64,000 bases of DNA from Rhynchopus sp. YZ270_cl-10 (GCA_964035575.1 OZ037915.1:558001-622000), one strand, 5' to 3'. Shown: positions 11,660-22,700, numbered from the stretch's first letter. Notes: generated by a model from the sequence alone, not told the origin. Translations and numbers: made by a program.

Positions 11660-12677
11660 TTTTGAAAAGGTGAAATAGATGAGACGAAAGGAAAGGAGAG
11701 GAGGAGAGATTAGGCCTGTGTGATGTAGGGTAACGATTGGGGGTCCACCGTTTCGCAGTGCGTGAAAATGGTGGAATTTGGAGGGGGAAAGTTTGGAGAA
11801 TCGAGGCAAAAAAGAAAAGGGGGGTGGTTTTGTTCTTCTATATATTCCTCTCAGGGTACAAGGATGCTTTGTTTGTTTGTTTGTTTGTTTGTTTGTTTTT
11901 TGATCAAATAGTATTGACAAAATAGAAATAGAAATAGAAACAGAAACACGACGAAAGCGAGTGAGTGCAAGCGCTTTTTTTGAAAACTTTTTTTTACCAG
12001 CCTTTTTATGGGAACGGAGGCATTGTACGGTGCCTGGAAGCTCCAAGAAAAATGGAGTCGGCGGGCTAAAGAGGAAGTTGCCTTCCTAAAACGTGCACAC
12101 ACAAACTGGAAAAAAAAAAGGGGGGAGGTGTCGTCACTTACCTCCATCATCAATTGAAATAACATTGAACAAAATATAAATTGAAACACGACGAAAGCAG
12201 GTGAGTGCACTTTTTTTTTTTTTTTTTTTTTGAAAACTTCGACAACGTGTACCCCCGCGAACGGGCAATCCACGTGACCAGTCCTCCCCTGTTCACGTTT
12301 CGTGGAAACCGCTGATACATCTTCCTCCCGCTTCCACTCGTCAACGAACGGGGATCACTAGAACTCAGGATGGCGACTGAGCTGAACAGGTTTAGGTTGG
12401 GTTTTTTTTATATTCACACCACACATCCTGCAAAGAGAGAAACACAGCAAACTTGCGGAGCGATAAACGAAAACCACTTTTATGCATTTGTTCTGTGTTT
12501 CTAAATTCATTTGAAAACTTGGAAAAAATCAGGAGCGTGTGAAGTCAGCAACCTCGGGTGTCTTTTTTTACTCGCTTATACTGTCAGCTTCTATCCCCCC
12601 CCCTTCCCCACTAACACTATTTGCCCACACCACTCAACCCTAATGGGAAAAAGAAAAGAAAAGGAAAACGTTTCTCC
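11660..12677. other. Gap with local direct repeat
   Basis: Leader of the 770-residue gene and 3' region of the first PAP2 gene. Contains (GTTT)n at 11,868-11,900 and a direct repeat of about 45 bases (GAAACACGACGAAAGC... through a T run and GAAAAC) at 11,939-11,990 and 12,182-12,238. Nothing coding seen. Confidence 0.5.
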
Positions 12678-14040
12678 TCACATCGCAGTCATAGGTACGA
12701 TCATATCGGCCTGCATCTGCAGTGTGTCTGACATGGGCGTGCAGGAAGCCTCTACGCTGTTCTTCTTCCTGTTCCGCGGCACCTGTTGTGTTGTGTTGTG
12801 TTGTATTGTTGTGTTTGACAGCAAATGGCTAAGCAGTTCCTAAGGGCTAACCATTTCCCATTATTTGTGGATGGCTCATGGTTTGATCCTCGGCCTGGCC
12901 CAAACGTCAGTCTGACTCAGACTGACGACAAAATCATGATAGCATAGTGTAGAGAACAATATGCAAGAATGCAAAGGGAAAAGAAAAGAAAAGTCTTTTA
13001 AGATGACTCCAAGCCTTTAGAAACCTTTTATTGTTTAGTTGTGATCCTATTCACCTTAAAATACTTTGAAGCAAGCAAAAGTGTGAAAATACGGCAGGTC
13101 ATACGGAGAACAATATCCTAGAATGCAAAGGGGAAAAAAAGGTCTATAAGATGACTCCAAGCCTCTCGCGTAGTCACCTTTTATTCACATTCGTTGACAA
13201 ATTGTCTTTTTTAAAAATCTACCAAAAAACAACGACCCAGACACATACGTCAGTCTTTAGCGAGAAGTGCATCACAAAGGCAGTAAAGCCACATAGCACA
13301 CCGAGGACTGCCCCTGCAAGCACGTCCCCGTAGTTGTGTCGGTAGTCTCTGGTACGCGAGACGGCGACGATTGCGGGGACGATACCGTTTATTGCTACTG
13401 CAAGGACGGCTGCGGGGGGGAAGGTCATGACCTTAGCATTTCCGTTAAAGAGGCGGGTGAAGACGAAGAGGGCGGCGACGGTCCAGCCTGCGAAGGTGAT
13501 GGAGGCGTGGCCTGAAGGGAATGATTTGCGTCCGTCTACGATGACGTGGTCTGTCATGTCACAGATCGTGTCGTAGACCTCTTGAGAAACGTTATTAGGA
13601 TCGAAATCCGCATATTCAACAAGACGTGACACATAATCAGGTCGCATCCTCCCAGCGAAGTTCTTCAGCGGGTCTGTCAGCACCATCGCCAAAAAATTCG
13701 CTTCTGCCGTGCATATCGCCAAAGAGTGAACAACATGCATCCATACAGGCCCCACACGCTCTTGAAATACTATTCGCACGATCTTCTCCAAGAATATGCA
13801 CCACACAAAAGGCAGCACCCAAGACACAAAAGGGACGGTATAGTTTGGAAACATATTGTGGTGGGAATAAGGGTGGTTGAGCGCTGGGTCGTGCGGGTCG
13901 AATGCCCTGCAGAGGGGGAGGGTGAAGCGGAAGAACGCCCACACCGCCAGCGTCAGGAGCACGCCGCCTAGCCACTCCGGGATGTAACTCCAGTGCCACC
14001 ATTTGCTGTCGACATTGACATTCCGGAGCCAGTCCAGCAT
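12678..14040 (-). CDS. PAP2-family lipid phosphate phosphatase, copy 1 (2 exons)
   Basis: Integral-membrane enzyme of the PAP2/LPP family, expected to remove phosphate from phosphatidate or similar lipids. Exon 1 is 13,249-14,040 and exon 2 is 12,678-12,782 (GTATGT donor, ACAACAG acceptor, phase 0); 298 residues. All three catalytic motifs are present: K126-NFAGRMRP, PSGH 175-178 in SFPSGHAS, and SRTRDYRH 228-235. About six hydrophobic segments fit the family fold. Exon 2 adds a cytosolic tail beginning VPRNRKKNSVEAS that matches IPRNRRREL in the neighbouring paralogue, which supports the join. The 466-base intron contains two A hairpins and a perfect 23-base palindrome at 12,903-12,925. ACAG lies about 70 bases before the ATG. 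Confidence 0.92.
13000..13057 (-). repeat. Hairpin repeat family A, copy A3 (intronic)
   Basis: Inside the intron of PAP2 copy 1. Begins AAGATGACTCCAAGCCTTTA and ends ATTCACCTT, with a longer loop than the consensus. With A4 it forms a tandem pair; each is preceded by AGAACAATAT and AATGCAAAGGG. The whole pair recurs at 60,110-60,318. Confidence 0.75.
13148..13180 (-). repeat. Hairpin repeat family A, copy A4 (intronic)
   Basis: Inside the intron of PAP2 copy 1. Reads AAGATGACTCCAAGCC then TCTCGCGTAGTCACCTT; the outer stem AAG/CTT and TGAC/GTCA is intact. On the gene strand it is followed by a pyrimidine tract and TTCTAG. Confidence 0.75.
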
Positions 14041-15541
14041 TGATAGGGTGGGAATTGTAGGGGAAAGGGGGGGAGGGGGGTGTGTATCTATGTTGTGTGG
14101 GGAGCACACTGTAAAGGGTGAGGGGGTGAGGTGAGGGATGTGTTGATGAATGGGTGTGTGTGTGTGTTTGATAACTAGTAGGGGTAATTCTTGCTCAGAA
14201 TATGGCCCCAATGTGTGTGTGTGTGTTGGAAAAACATAGAGGGGTAATTCTTGCGGAATATGGCCCCAAAATGAGTGCGTGAGATAATGAGTTCTTTGGC
14301 GTGGAGCACGAAGTTTTTTTTACAATATTTTTACAAACAGTCTTTGGTAATTCCAGCGCGGAAATAGTGCCAATGTAGAGGGGTTGGGAGTGTAAGTTGC
14401 CGCAGAAGCCCCTGAGGGGTCGCTTCTGCGAACGAAGCGGAACAACTGCTCCGATAGGGACTTTGATGAAAAGGGTAGGGGATCTATGCGAAGGGGGAAC
14501 CACTTTTTGTTTTTTATTTTTGTCCAAAAAGAATGTGCGAATGAACTAATCGAGGTAAGGGGGGGAAATCGGGGCTAGGTAAAATACGATAGATAGAACA
14601 CCAAGAGAGGGAGGGGGGTTTTTTTTTGTATTTTCTGTCTAAGATGAACCTAAGCCTGCTTAGTCACCTTTGAAGAATCCGGTGAGGGCGGACAAATAAT
14701 TTTCGAGGGGGAAAAAAAAGAGAAAATTTTTGACAATGAACCACCTCGCTTGGCCCATCTTTGCCATCTAATCTCCACCGCTTTTGTTGGATCGACGATC
14801 ATCCCCCACGATGGGTCACAACAAAGGCTGCCCGCAGGCTAACTTCACAACCAAACATATTTTATTTTTTGCCCAATACACCCGAATGAGAGAATGGTTG
14901 AATAGAGTGAACCAAATGCTTTAGAATTTACAATGCAGCAAATGCCTTGTTAGGTGTTGCACCTTGCTACATTGCTGTGGTTGGTGTCATTCATCTAGTA
15001 CAGACGTTCCTTACTGAGGATTAGTAACTCTGCGACCGTATCGGAGAACTATTTCTCCTTTGAGCTGCGCTTGTGGATATAAAAAAAAAAAATCTGCGGT
15101 TTTTTATTTTTGAACCAATTGAACGAAAACGGGACAGTTTGTAGGTAGCCAGGAATTTAAAAATTAAAATCTCATCGTTCCTTGATAGGGGAGGACAGCA
15201 TTTGGCCCTTTCTCAAAGGAGTGTTTGGTGCAACGAACTCAACGGGAGGTGTTATTTTTCTGTTGTTTGAGTCTGTCCCGTTTATTTTGGTAAAGTTTTT
15301 TATGAATACTCAGAAGGGAAGAAGCTTTCGGCAAAGGCCACTATTATGGATGTTCTTGCAGGGTCATCCTCTTTTTGCTCGTTGTATCGACAAATCACTT
15401 TACACCTACTGGTACACAGCTCTATACTCAATGTGCTTTTTTTGATCAACAATCACCCTCACTAAAGAGGGTGGACTTTTGGGAAAGGCTCGTTTTTTTT
15501 CCAATTCCTCCTGAACCACAAGCTTACCCCCCCCTTTCTTT
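14041..15541. other. 1.5 kb gap between the two PAP2 genes
   Basis: Contains a (GT)n tract near 14,155-14,225, two close copies of GGGGTAATTCTTG...ATATGGCCCC at 14,178-14,213 and 14,241-14,269, hairpin A5 at 14,641-14,670, and A/T-rich sequence. A plus-strand frame at 15,182-15,445 resembles nothing known. No gene supported. Confidence 0.45.
14641..14670 (-). repeat. Hairpin repeat family A, copy A5
   Basis: Compact copy: AAGATGAACCTAAGCC then TGCTTAGTCACCTT, with CTAAGC pairing to GCTTAG across a two-base loop. About 600 bases upstream of PAP2 copy 1, in gene orientation. Confidence 0.7.
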
Positions 15542-16602
15542 TCACACAGACTGGTCTGTCAGCTCCTCCTCTTCGGAGGCCTGCTTTTCTGCGTTCAGTG
15601 CAAGTTCGCGTCTGCGGTTGCGTGGTATCTGTTGTGTGTAAGGTTTTATACCATATTGAAGCATTAAGCAATATGGGAAGTTATAATACCCCAAAAGGAT
15701 GAATATTACCAGGGGGGTTTCCGGACGAGTCCATGTTCATAACGCAACGCAGAAAAATTTGAATATGACTAACCACAACAAAAAAACATAGCCCACAGAG
15801 CACATACCTCACCACCCTGAAGCGAGAAGTGCATAGGAAATGCAAAGATTCCTGAGAAGATGCCGATAAGGGAGCCTGCAAGAACGTCATCAAAGTTGTG
15901 TCTGTTGTCACGTGTACGCGAGACTGCGACGACCAGGGGGAGCACCAGGCACGGCGCCACATAGAAAAACCCGAGGGATGGAATGGAGTACCGCCAACGC
16001 CGCCCATTGTAGACGCGTGTATACACATAGAGTGCGGCAACTGTCCACCCCGCCCAGGTGAGCGAGGAGTGGCCGGAGGGGAACGACCTGCGTCCGTCCC
16101 AAACTCGGTGGTCGTCTGAGTCGCAGATGCGGGCAAAGTCTGCTGCAGTAGCGTTGTGCGCAGGAAAGTCGGCAAACTCGATCAAACGTGCGATATAGTC
16201 CGGCCGCAACCGCCCTGCAAAGTTCTTGAGCGGGTCTGTGATGCACATCGCAAAGAAGACACCCTGCGCGACGCAGATCAGCACCGAGTGTGCGTTGTGC
16301 AGCCACCCAACCCTCGCATCGCGGAACACTGCCCGCAGCACTGCCTCGTTCAACAGCATCCACACCACAGGAGCCACCACCGAGATCAGCGGGATGCACC
16401 ACGACGGGAACATATTCGAATGAGAGTAGCTATGCAGCAGCGTGGGGTCCGTCACCACGAAGGTACGACAGTATGGCGCAGTGTACTTCGTGGCCGCCCA
16501 CAGCGCGAAGGTGATGGCCATTGTCCCAAGCCACTCAGGGATGTACGTCCAATGCCACCACTTTCCACCGGCATTCTTCTCCTCAGCAACAGGCTCGCCC
16601 AT
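15542..16602 (-). CDS. PAP2-family lipid phosphate phosphatase, copy 2 (2 exons)
   Basis: Paralogue of the previous PAP2 gene, 293 residues. Exon 1 is 15,808-16,602 and exon 2 is 15,542-15,628 (GTATGT donor, ACAACAG acceptor, phase 0). Catalytic motifs are K126-NFAGRLRP, PSGH 175-178 and SRTRDNRH 228-235. The conserved opening KWWHWTYIPEWLG also occurs in copy 1. The intron sits at the same place after the last membrane helix (MHFSL...), but here it is only 179 bases and lacks A hairpins. The exon 2 tail is basic then acidic (IPRNRRREL to EEEELTDQSV). Divergence between the copies is large, so the tandem duplication is old. CACAAACAG lies about 45 bases before the ATG. Confidence 0.92.
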
Positions 16603-17408
16603 AGGTGATGTTGTTCCTCTAGCAACGTTGTGCGGTGAGGTGTAGACGGCCCTGTTTGTGAAGAGGGGGGTGGGGGTTTATTTGAAAAGGTAGAAATTTA
16701 AATCTGTTATCCATCAAGCCTCCCCACACCGTGCCTTGCTCCCGTTTGCATAGCTGGAGGCGAGAACACCGCCCGTGGAGAGAAAAAAAAAAGCGGTTCT
16801 TTTTTTTAGTGGTTTTTCTTTCAACTTCTTGAAATGTATTAATCTTGATTTCAGGCAGAAATTCTGAACAATAGCTTTTTTTCGTTTGTCCAAGAGGTTA
16901 AAGAAATCGATGTTTCCCTATTCGGTTCGGTTTTTTTGTCAAGGATTTTTTTTTTGGGTATTTTTTTTGTTTGTTGTGTCACACAGAACCCTTGCTTCTC
17001 TGAAGCGTTGGGGGTGGTGGGGTTTTTTTTCCCTTCCTTTTTTTTTTGAAAACTTGGTTGTATTAGTGTAGCCACCCTAGTCTGAGTGCTCCACTATATT
17101 TTTTTTTTTCCACTGTAATTTTCACGGTAACCTCCCCAGGTAGGTAGTGTGACTACACAGTAGTGTTTGTTTTTTTTTTTGGATTGCCACGCCACTTGGT
17201 ACTGCCTCTTGCTTAGTTTTGTTGTTGTGCTACAGTATAGCGGGGTTCAGCAGTCTATGCGACTCAAGGACTTTCTTTTTTTTTTTTTTTTTTTTGTCAG
17301 AAATCAGAAAAGACCCTTGCAACGTTGCGAACCTAAGGCCTCGGGAACTCGGTACATCCAGTAGAATCTTTCGTAAATCTGAGGTTTTAAATGGGATTTT
17401 GTTGAGCA
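16603..17408. other. Gap with D repeat upstream of PAP2 copy 2
   Basis: T-rich, with a D repeat at 17,040-17,098 and long T runs near 17,100 and 17,278-17,296. The rest is leader and 3' untranslated sequence. No gene recognised. Confidence 0.4.
17040..17098 (-). repeat. Dispersed repeat family D, copy D1
   Basis: Plus strand reads TTTGAAAACTTGGTTGTATT then AGTGTAGCCACCC ... CTCCACTATA. Relatives lie at 25,155-25,218, 29,686-29,741, 31,320-31,378 and 31,552-31,605, all in the same orientation. Confidence 0.65.
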
Positions 17409-19900
17409 TCATAACAAACAGGTGCATCTGGTGGGAGGGGTGGGTTGCGCATACATATACGTGAGAGCCCCGTCAATCGATGTGCTGCACTTATTCACTG
17501 TGTTGATATGGCTGTATCCAATATGGAACCATTTGGCCTGGTCGAAGGTATCGCCCTTTGTGAACCTGCAAGAAAGAGAAGTTAAGTGCAAACACCAAGA
17601 AATGAGTACGCTATTCATATGAATACATTTTTTTTGGGGGAAAAAAAATAGTTGACTTGAAATACAAAGCCCTCTCGTGACAGTGTACCAAAAAAGAAGA
17701 TGGGGGTTGTCTCCCCCCTCCCTCTCTCTCACCATAACCACCATACCACATAGGGGGCTCTGCAAGCATATCTACTTCCCACGATTTGTAGGGCTCAGAG
17801 GTTTTTGTGGTGATGCACGCCCTGCCACCTTCTTTCAGGAGTAGCGCCGCCTGCTTGAGGAAGTTCCCGAGCATCTCACGGTGCGTTGCGACGGACTCGA
17901 GGGGGAGGCCTTTTGGGTACGGGTAGAAGGGGAAGTTTTTGTCTGCATTGTGCGGAAACTGGAAGGTAACAAGGTCGAAAAGGCCCTGCTGGACGAAGGG
18001 AAGCGTCTCAGAGATTTTCATGGCATCCACCCCGGTCACGACGACTGCGCCGCGTCTCAACAGCTCAATGGTATTCTGCGCCGTGATCTGGTGTCCCGGA
18101 ACGTTCTGCCCCGCCAGCAGCTCCAAATCGGTCGCAACCATATTCTTCCAGGATCGCTCCCCAAACACCCTCTTCCCGATCGTCCGACTAAACGAAAAAT
18201 TCCCTTCACCAATAAAAAGAATCTTCATATTCGGTGTGATACCACCCATGAGGAACGACCCATCGCTGAACATTGCTTCTCTCGTTGGGTGCCGCGTGGG
18301 GGCGGTGGGGGTTTTTGCGAGAACACCTGGTGGGGGTACCAGCTTAACACGCTTTGCGTCGGAGGGCTGGAGTACATTCCCTAGGGGTGTTGTTTTGGCA
18401 CCGTTTTGTGCAGTGGTAGCGGTGGTGGAAGGTGCAGGCGCCGTCGTCTTTGCAGGAAGACTTTTTACGGAGGTGGGGGTGGAGGTGGAGGAGTTAAGTG
18501 CACGCTTCTTGACAGCCGAATAGTGTACCGCCACGTCGCTGTGCCTCCACGCAGTGGCCGTGCAGAAGGTGTGTGTCGACCTCATGTAGCCACAGAAGGC
18601 ACATTCCTCTGCAGCGAGCTCGGCGGCAGTGTGCTCTGCGTTGCGAGCATCGCTGTGTGCGTTGCCGGAGGCAGTGCAGAACTTTGTTGCAGGTCTGTGA
18701 AAAAGAAGAAAGCATTTTGGTGAAGTTTTTTTTAGGATTGAATGGGCTTTTTTATGAAGTTTTTTGCTTTGTGCTCTTGTTTTGTTGGAAGGAACGGGGA
18801 ATTTGAAAATGTTTTTTTTTTTGTTTTGTACTCTTTGTCAGGGTATTAGGGTGAAAATCCAAAATCCCGGAAAAAACTGGTTTTTCTGGTTTTCTCTCCT
18901 GGGCGGCAAAAACTAGTGTTTCTGGCGAAAACCTCCACCGTTGACGGACACAGTCACCCCTTTCGAGTTTTTCGGGGGTGGGGTCAGTGTTTTATCCAGG
19001 AATCCGATTTCAAAATATTTTTCGGCGCTGCTGACCCAGGGTAGACATTGGGAACATAGGGAGTGCATTTTTTTTCGCGGAGCAAAAAAATAATATAAAA
19101 TGGCGCCGCAGGCGAAAATTTTTTGAGGGTACGGTGTAAAAATCTAGCTTTTTACACCACAGAGCCACTCAAACGAACCCTTTTTTACGGAGCAAAAAAT
19201 GAAAAATGGCGCCGCAGGCAAAAAAATTTCAAGGAATAGCCATTTCCCAAAGGCACTCCCGTGGTTCAACCACGGTTCTACCAGGCGGGGAAAAAATGCG
19301 GGGGAAAAAATCGAGTCCGCCCTAATCTGGGGACGACATTTACAGAAAGGCCTGGTGAAAAGTGTCGGTTTTTTTTCCCCCTCCAGATTTCTCTGTTTTT
19401 TTTTTTTTTTTTTTGAAAACCAGTTTTTGGAAAAACTGGTTTTGAAAACCAGTTTTTTTAACCACCCTAATACCCTGCTCTTTGTTTTTTGCTATTTTGT
19501 GTTTGTGTTGTGTTTAGCTTTTTAGAGATAGACTTTTGTTGAAGGAAAGGGGAAGGGGAGAGTTGCATACCGTGGACCCGCAAGGTCTGCCTGACAGTCA
19601 GGGCAGAATTTCGGTGCATGAGGCCGGCCAGTGTCGCAGCAAAACTGGGGGAGGGGGGATGGTTTGTGCAAAAAAAAAATCAGGGCCAAGAGAGAGAGAG
19701 AGAGCCAAAATCCAAAAAAAATTAACCACATTTTCTCCCAAAACTGTGAGAACTTTAGGAAATGAACTCAACCCTCTGTGTCTCAGTCTTGAAGTTTAAA
19801 AAAAAATCACTCCATCTGTACATACCCTAAAGGTTCCTATATCGTAGAAGCAGTCCGAACACATGGACGGGTCGAGTAGGGGCATCTCCATAGGCGCCAT
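17409..19900 (-). CDS. BMT5-like rRNA uridine methyltransferase with zinc-finger N-terminus (4 exons)
   Basis: Putative nucleolar SAM enzyme of the BMT5/DUF2431 family, which in yeast methylates N3 of a uridine in large-subunit rRNA. Exons are 19,826-19,900, 19,571-19,644, 17,747-18,694 and 17,409-17,565; the joined frame is 417 residues. Donors are GTATGT, GTATGC and GTATGG, all with CAG acceptors. The N-terminal 90 residues carry paired cysteines (MCSDC, CCDTG, KFCPDC, CAFCG) typical of a zinc ribbon, which is unusual for this family. The core has KILFIGEGNFSFSRTIGKR, the acidic VTGVDAM segment and DLVTFQFPHN, all family signatures. The last exon gives WFHIGYSHINTV, the expected C-terminal strand. 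Intron 2 (876 bases) holds repeat E1; intron 3 holds repeat B2. Confidence 0.88.
17651..17690 (-). repeat. Repeat family B, copy B2 (intron 3 of BMT5-like gene)
   Basis: Plus strand reads GTTGACTTGAAATACAAAGC then CCTCTCGTGACAGTGTACC. It lies in the middle of a 181-base intron whose ends are fixed by the conserved reading frame, on the same strand as the gene. Confidence 0.85.
19068..19223 (-). repeat. Repeat family E, copy E1 (inside BMT5-like intron 2)
   Basis: About 155 bases bounded by two GGCGCCGCAGGC words in the same orientation, each next to GCAAAA-type T/A runs, with TTTTTACACC between. It is the reverse complement of copies at 25,355-25,512 and 52,236-52,382. A single boundary word recurs near 50,889. 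Confidence 0.7.
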
Positions 19901-20070
19901 TGTGGTGTCTTACAAGCTATGGGGTTGGGATGCACCCACTGCTGCCTGGGAGGGGTGTGTGGGGTATGTGGTATTGAGCACCGTAGGGGCCAAAAGGAAC
20001 GTGGCAATGGAAAATGGGAGGGGGGTATTGTTGCCTGCAGAGGGCTCAAAGCAGGGGGAAAAAAAAGTAG

Positions 20071-20137
20071 AGTTGAAATACAAAGCCTTCTTGGCAGTGT
20101 TTGGTACAATGACCGGCTGTACCGGGGAATTCCAACA
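20071..20137 (-). repeat. Repeat family B, copy B3 (long form)
   Basis: Reads GTTGAAATACAAAGCCTTCT, then GGCAGTGTTTGGTACAATGA and CCGGCTGTACCGGGG. The extra GGTACA...TGTACC hairpin is shared with the copies at 27,411 and 50,030. About 170 bases upstream of the BMT5-like start, possibly in its leader. Confidence 0.7.
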
Positions 20138-20209
20138 ACAGCAGAAGGTGGTGGGGGGTGTCGGTATTGCAAAAGACTATGGTATCCGAACGTACAAAAA
20201 AAAGTGACA

Positions 20210-20880
20210 TTGAGTGTCACTTTACGGGGAGGAGACGCGGAGAAAGTCGCTGCAGAGAAGTCGCACGACAAAGATCAGGCTTCATTGTTAGAATGGATGA
20301 GTTCGAACGAGGTGCTTAATAGGCGTATTGTGGAAGCAGTACTTTTTTCTGGGATTCCCGTCAAACTCGATGACTGTTGTCCTAAAGGCATTGAGTGGGA
20401 TGAAAATAGCTTCTGTGACGCCTGATATCGGGGGGATGTTTACAAAAAAATTGCGGGGACAATTACAGAAGAGACACTGGCGCACATCCGCAAATCAGTT
20501 AGCAACAGACGTTATCAGTTGGCACACGATAGCGGCGGGCAAGGCGACCACGAAGGCATCGCAGTCTTCGTCGGGGTGGTCTCGTGGTCCCGCGCAGGAG
20601 TTGGCACACGATGGCGTCACTATAGCAGGCTCTCCCAGCAAAGTTCTTGTGGTGTGCTGGAGAGGATTATCGTATGCATCACCACCATTGATTGACGAGA
20701 GCGGAGGTCACCTCACAGGCACCAAACTTTCGGAAAAGATCAAGGAGCACCTCCACCCTGGGTTTGGATAAGCCTTTTGTTGTGCGCTCCGATAAAGGAG
20801 GGGCTGATGCCAAGGCCAGCCGTGAACTAGCTGAGTGGGGGATCTTTGTGGGTCTACTGTATTGCCCATCTCCTCAATAA
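20210..20880 (+). pseudogene. Decayed plus-strand coding remnant, possibly a DNA transposase
   Basis: The only stretch on the plus strand with protein-like composition. Open pieces include EVLNRRIVEAVLFSGIPVKL, then after a stop TITEETLAHIRKSVSNRRYQ, and in another frame VVRSDKGGADAKASRELAEW. The helical-then-DKGGAD look is reminiscent of a cut-and-paste transposase, but no catalytic triad can be named. Stops and frame changes show it is broken. An old transposon relic is a guess. Confidence 0.25.
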
Positions 20881-21266
20881 CATTGGGGGGTGAGTTCGAA
20901 AAGCGGTTGGGGGGAGTGAGTGCAGGCTTTGCGCTAACTTCTGGCCCTTGGCCCGGGATTTTTGGAGATTTTTTGTGGTGCGTTTTTTTTTTGCAAACCG
21001 GGGTTTCCTTACTACAACCAGAGAATCTCATATTTCATAGTAAGGGGACTTTAGAACGTTTTGTACACACATGTGACCCACCGTGGAGAGCAATCCCCTC
21101 TGTTATGTGTTTCTGTTATTATGGTGATGTGTAGTTGTGGTGGAGGGGTGTATGCAATGGGGATAATGCTCGTTCTTTCGGTGTCGAAAGTAAAAATGCA
21201 AAAATCAAAAAGCTTGTTGTTTGAACGTCGTAATGAGCAGCTAGCTTTGACAAAGATTCTCCTCAA

Positions 21267-22700
21267 TCACATACACACACATTGGCGCTTGGTACGCCTG
21301 TGCACATATTCTGACACAACACTGCTCGATCCGGTGACGTTGATGCTGCATTTACGTAAGTCACAACCATCAAGTACTCCTTCCCCAATGTGCGTCACAC
21401 TCGCCCACCCAGATAAGTCAAGGGTTCTCAAAGCCTTGTAGTTGAAGAGGAAGTGGTTTGGTATGTGCGTAACATTGCTCCATCCAGACAAGTCCAGTGT
21501 GCTCAACGAGGTGCAGTTGGAGAAGGCATATATACCGATGCGCGTCGCACTGCACCACCCAGACAAGTCAACGGTTCTCAATGCGGCGCAGTTCTGGAGG
21601 AAGCCGTCCCCTATTTGCGTCACATTCATCCACCCAGATAAGTCAAGTGTCGTCAACGAGGTGCATCTAGAGAAGAATTCGCCACTGATGTGCGTCACAT
21701 TGTTCCACCCAGATAAGTCCAGTGTCGTCAACGAGGTGAAGTTGTTGAAGAAACAGTTACCGATGTGCGTCACGCTGCTCCACCCAGACACGTCAACGGT
21801 TCGCAATGCGGTGCAGTTGAAGAGGAAGCAGTCCCCTATTTGCGTCACATTCTTCCACCCAGATAAGTCCAGTGTCGTCAACGAGGTGCAGTTGTAGAAA
21901 CAGTTACCGATGTGCGTCACGCCGCTCCACCCAGATAAGTCAGCGGTTCTCAATGCGGTGCAGTTGTAGAGGAAGCAGTCCCCTATTTGCGTCACATTGT
22001 TCCACCCAGATAAGTCAAGTGTCGTCAACGAGGTGCAGCTGTAGAAGAATCGCATCCCTATTTGCGTCACACTGCTCCACCCAGATAAGTTAGCGGTTCT
22101 CAATGCGGTGCAGTTGTAGAGGAAGCTGTCCCCTATTTGCGTCACATTCTTCCACCCAGATAAGTCAAGTGTCGTCAACGGGGTGCAGTCGGAGAAGAAT
22201 TGGCTACCGATGTGCGTCACATTGCTCCACCCAGATAAATCAACGGTGTGCAATGACCTGCAGTTGGAGAGGAAGGAGTCGGGTATGTGAGTCACAGCCG
22301 GCACACCACTGAGATCAAGTTCTTCGAACGTGCCACGTGACAAGAATCGAGAGTGAATCTCAGTGACAACTTCCGCCTGCAGAAACAAATGAATCAGCAT
22401 GGGATCTGTCAGACCTTCGAACCTGTCTGTCGTCAGCATTGTCTCACCCAAGTCACGAAGAGCTGCAATGGCGTCGTCCTTCTGCGACTTCGTCTTCGTC
22501 AGCACAACTGTGTCCCCAGCACTCAGCTGCGTCGTGTCGTCTCCGTCAGCCAGCACCTTCCCTCCAAAGCTCATGTCAAAGCTGTCTTCGCACAACTCTG
22601 CTGCAGACGCCACCTTCTGCCGTATGTCCGCAATTGTATCATCCACACCCACATCGACTGTGTACTTCTCTCCGTCTGAGGTCTCCACACATATTTCCAT
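21267..22700 (-). CDS. Ubiquitin-like/BspA-LRR/CaaX protein 1, 477 residues
   Basis: Member of a seven-gene family here. Residues 1-70 form a ubiquitin-like domain (MEICVETSDGEKYTVDVGVD, ending GDTVVLTK). A helical linker (DAIAALRDLGETMLTTDRFE) leads to 13 BspA-type LRRs of 25 residues with the pattern DLSGWxxVTxIxxxFLxNCxAL. The C-terminus is a unique cap (CSINVTGSSSVVSEYVHRR) followed by TKRQCVCM, where CVCM fits a CaaX prenylation box after a basic patch. Predicted to be a cytosolic recognition protein tethered to a membrane; ligand unknown. The start at 22,700 is used because AAAACAG lies 14 bases upstream and all paralogues agree from there; the open frame to 22,820 is leader. A conserved block follows upstream (22,764-23,360). 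Confidence 0.9.
   Translation of the reverse strand: MEICVETSDGEKYTVDVGVDDTIADIRQKVASAAELCEDSFDMSFGGKVLADGDDTTQLSAGDTVVLTKTKSQKDDAIAALRDLGETMLTTDRFEGLTDPMLIHLFLQAEVVTEIHSRFLSRGTFEELDLSGVPAVTHIPDSFLSNCRSLHTVDLSGWSNVTHIGSQFFSDCTPLTTLDLSGWKNVTQIGDSFLYNCTALRTANLSGWSSVTQIGMRFFYSCTSLTTLDLSGWNNVTQIGDCFLYNCTALRTADLSGWSGVTHIGNCFYNCTSLTTLDLSGWKNVTQIGDCFLFNCTALRTVDVSGWSSVTHIGNCFFNNFTSLTTLDLSGWNNVTHISGEFFSRCTSLTTLDLSGWMNVTQIGDGFLQNCAALRTVDLSGWCSATRIGIYAFSNCTSLSTLDLSGWSNVTHIPNHFLFNYKALRTLDLSGWASVTHIGEGVLDGCDLRKCSINVTGSSSVVSEYVHRRTKRQCVCM

Larger units (their letters stand above)
19901..21266. other. 1.4 kb gap with B3 and decayed plus-strand frames
   Basis: Holds leader sequence of the BMT5-like gene, repeat B3 (20,071-20,137), a broken plus-strand coding-like stretch (20,210-20,880) and the conserved 3' flank of LRR gene 1 (21,150-21,266). 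Confidence 0.45.

Noticed and set aside
11660-12046. N-terminal extension of the 770-residue protein to 12,046
   Set aside because: The extension translates a GTTT microsatellite and T-rich leader; MAPKRG at 11,659 is the better start.
15700-15745. Possible hammerhead-like core in the PAP2 copy 2 intron (GGACGAGTCC hairpin)
   Set aside because: The required CTGATGA core element is absent.
21267-22400. CRISPR-like regular 75-bp repeats in the LRR genes
   Set aside because: Units are in-frame protein-coding LRRs with conserved amino acids, no spacer/repeat structure, and the host is eukaryotic.
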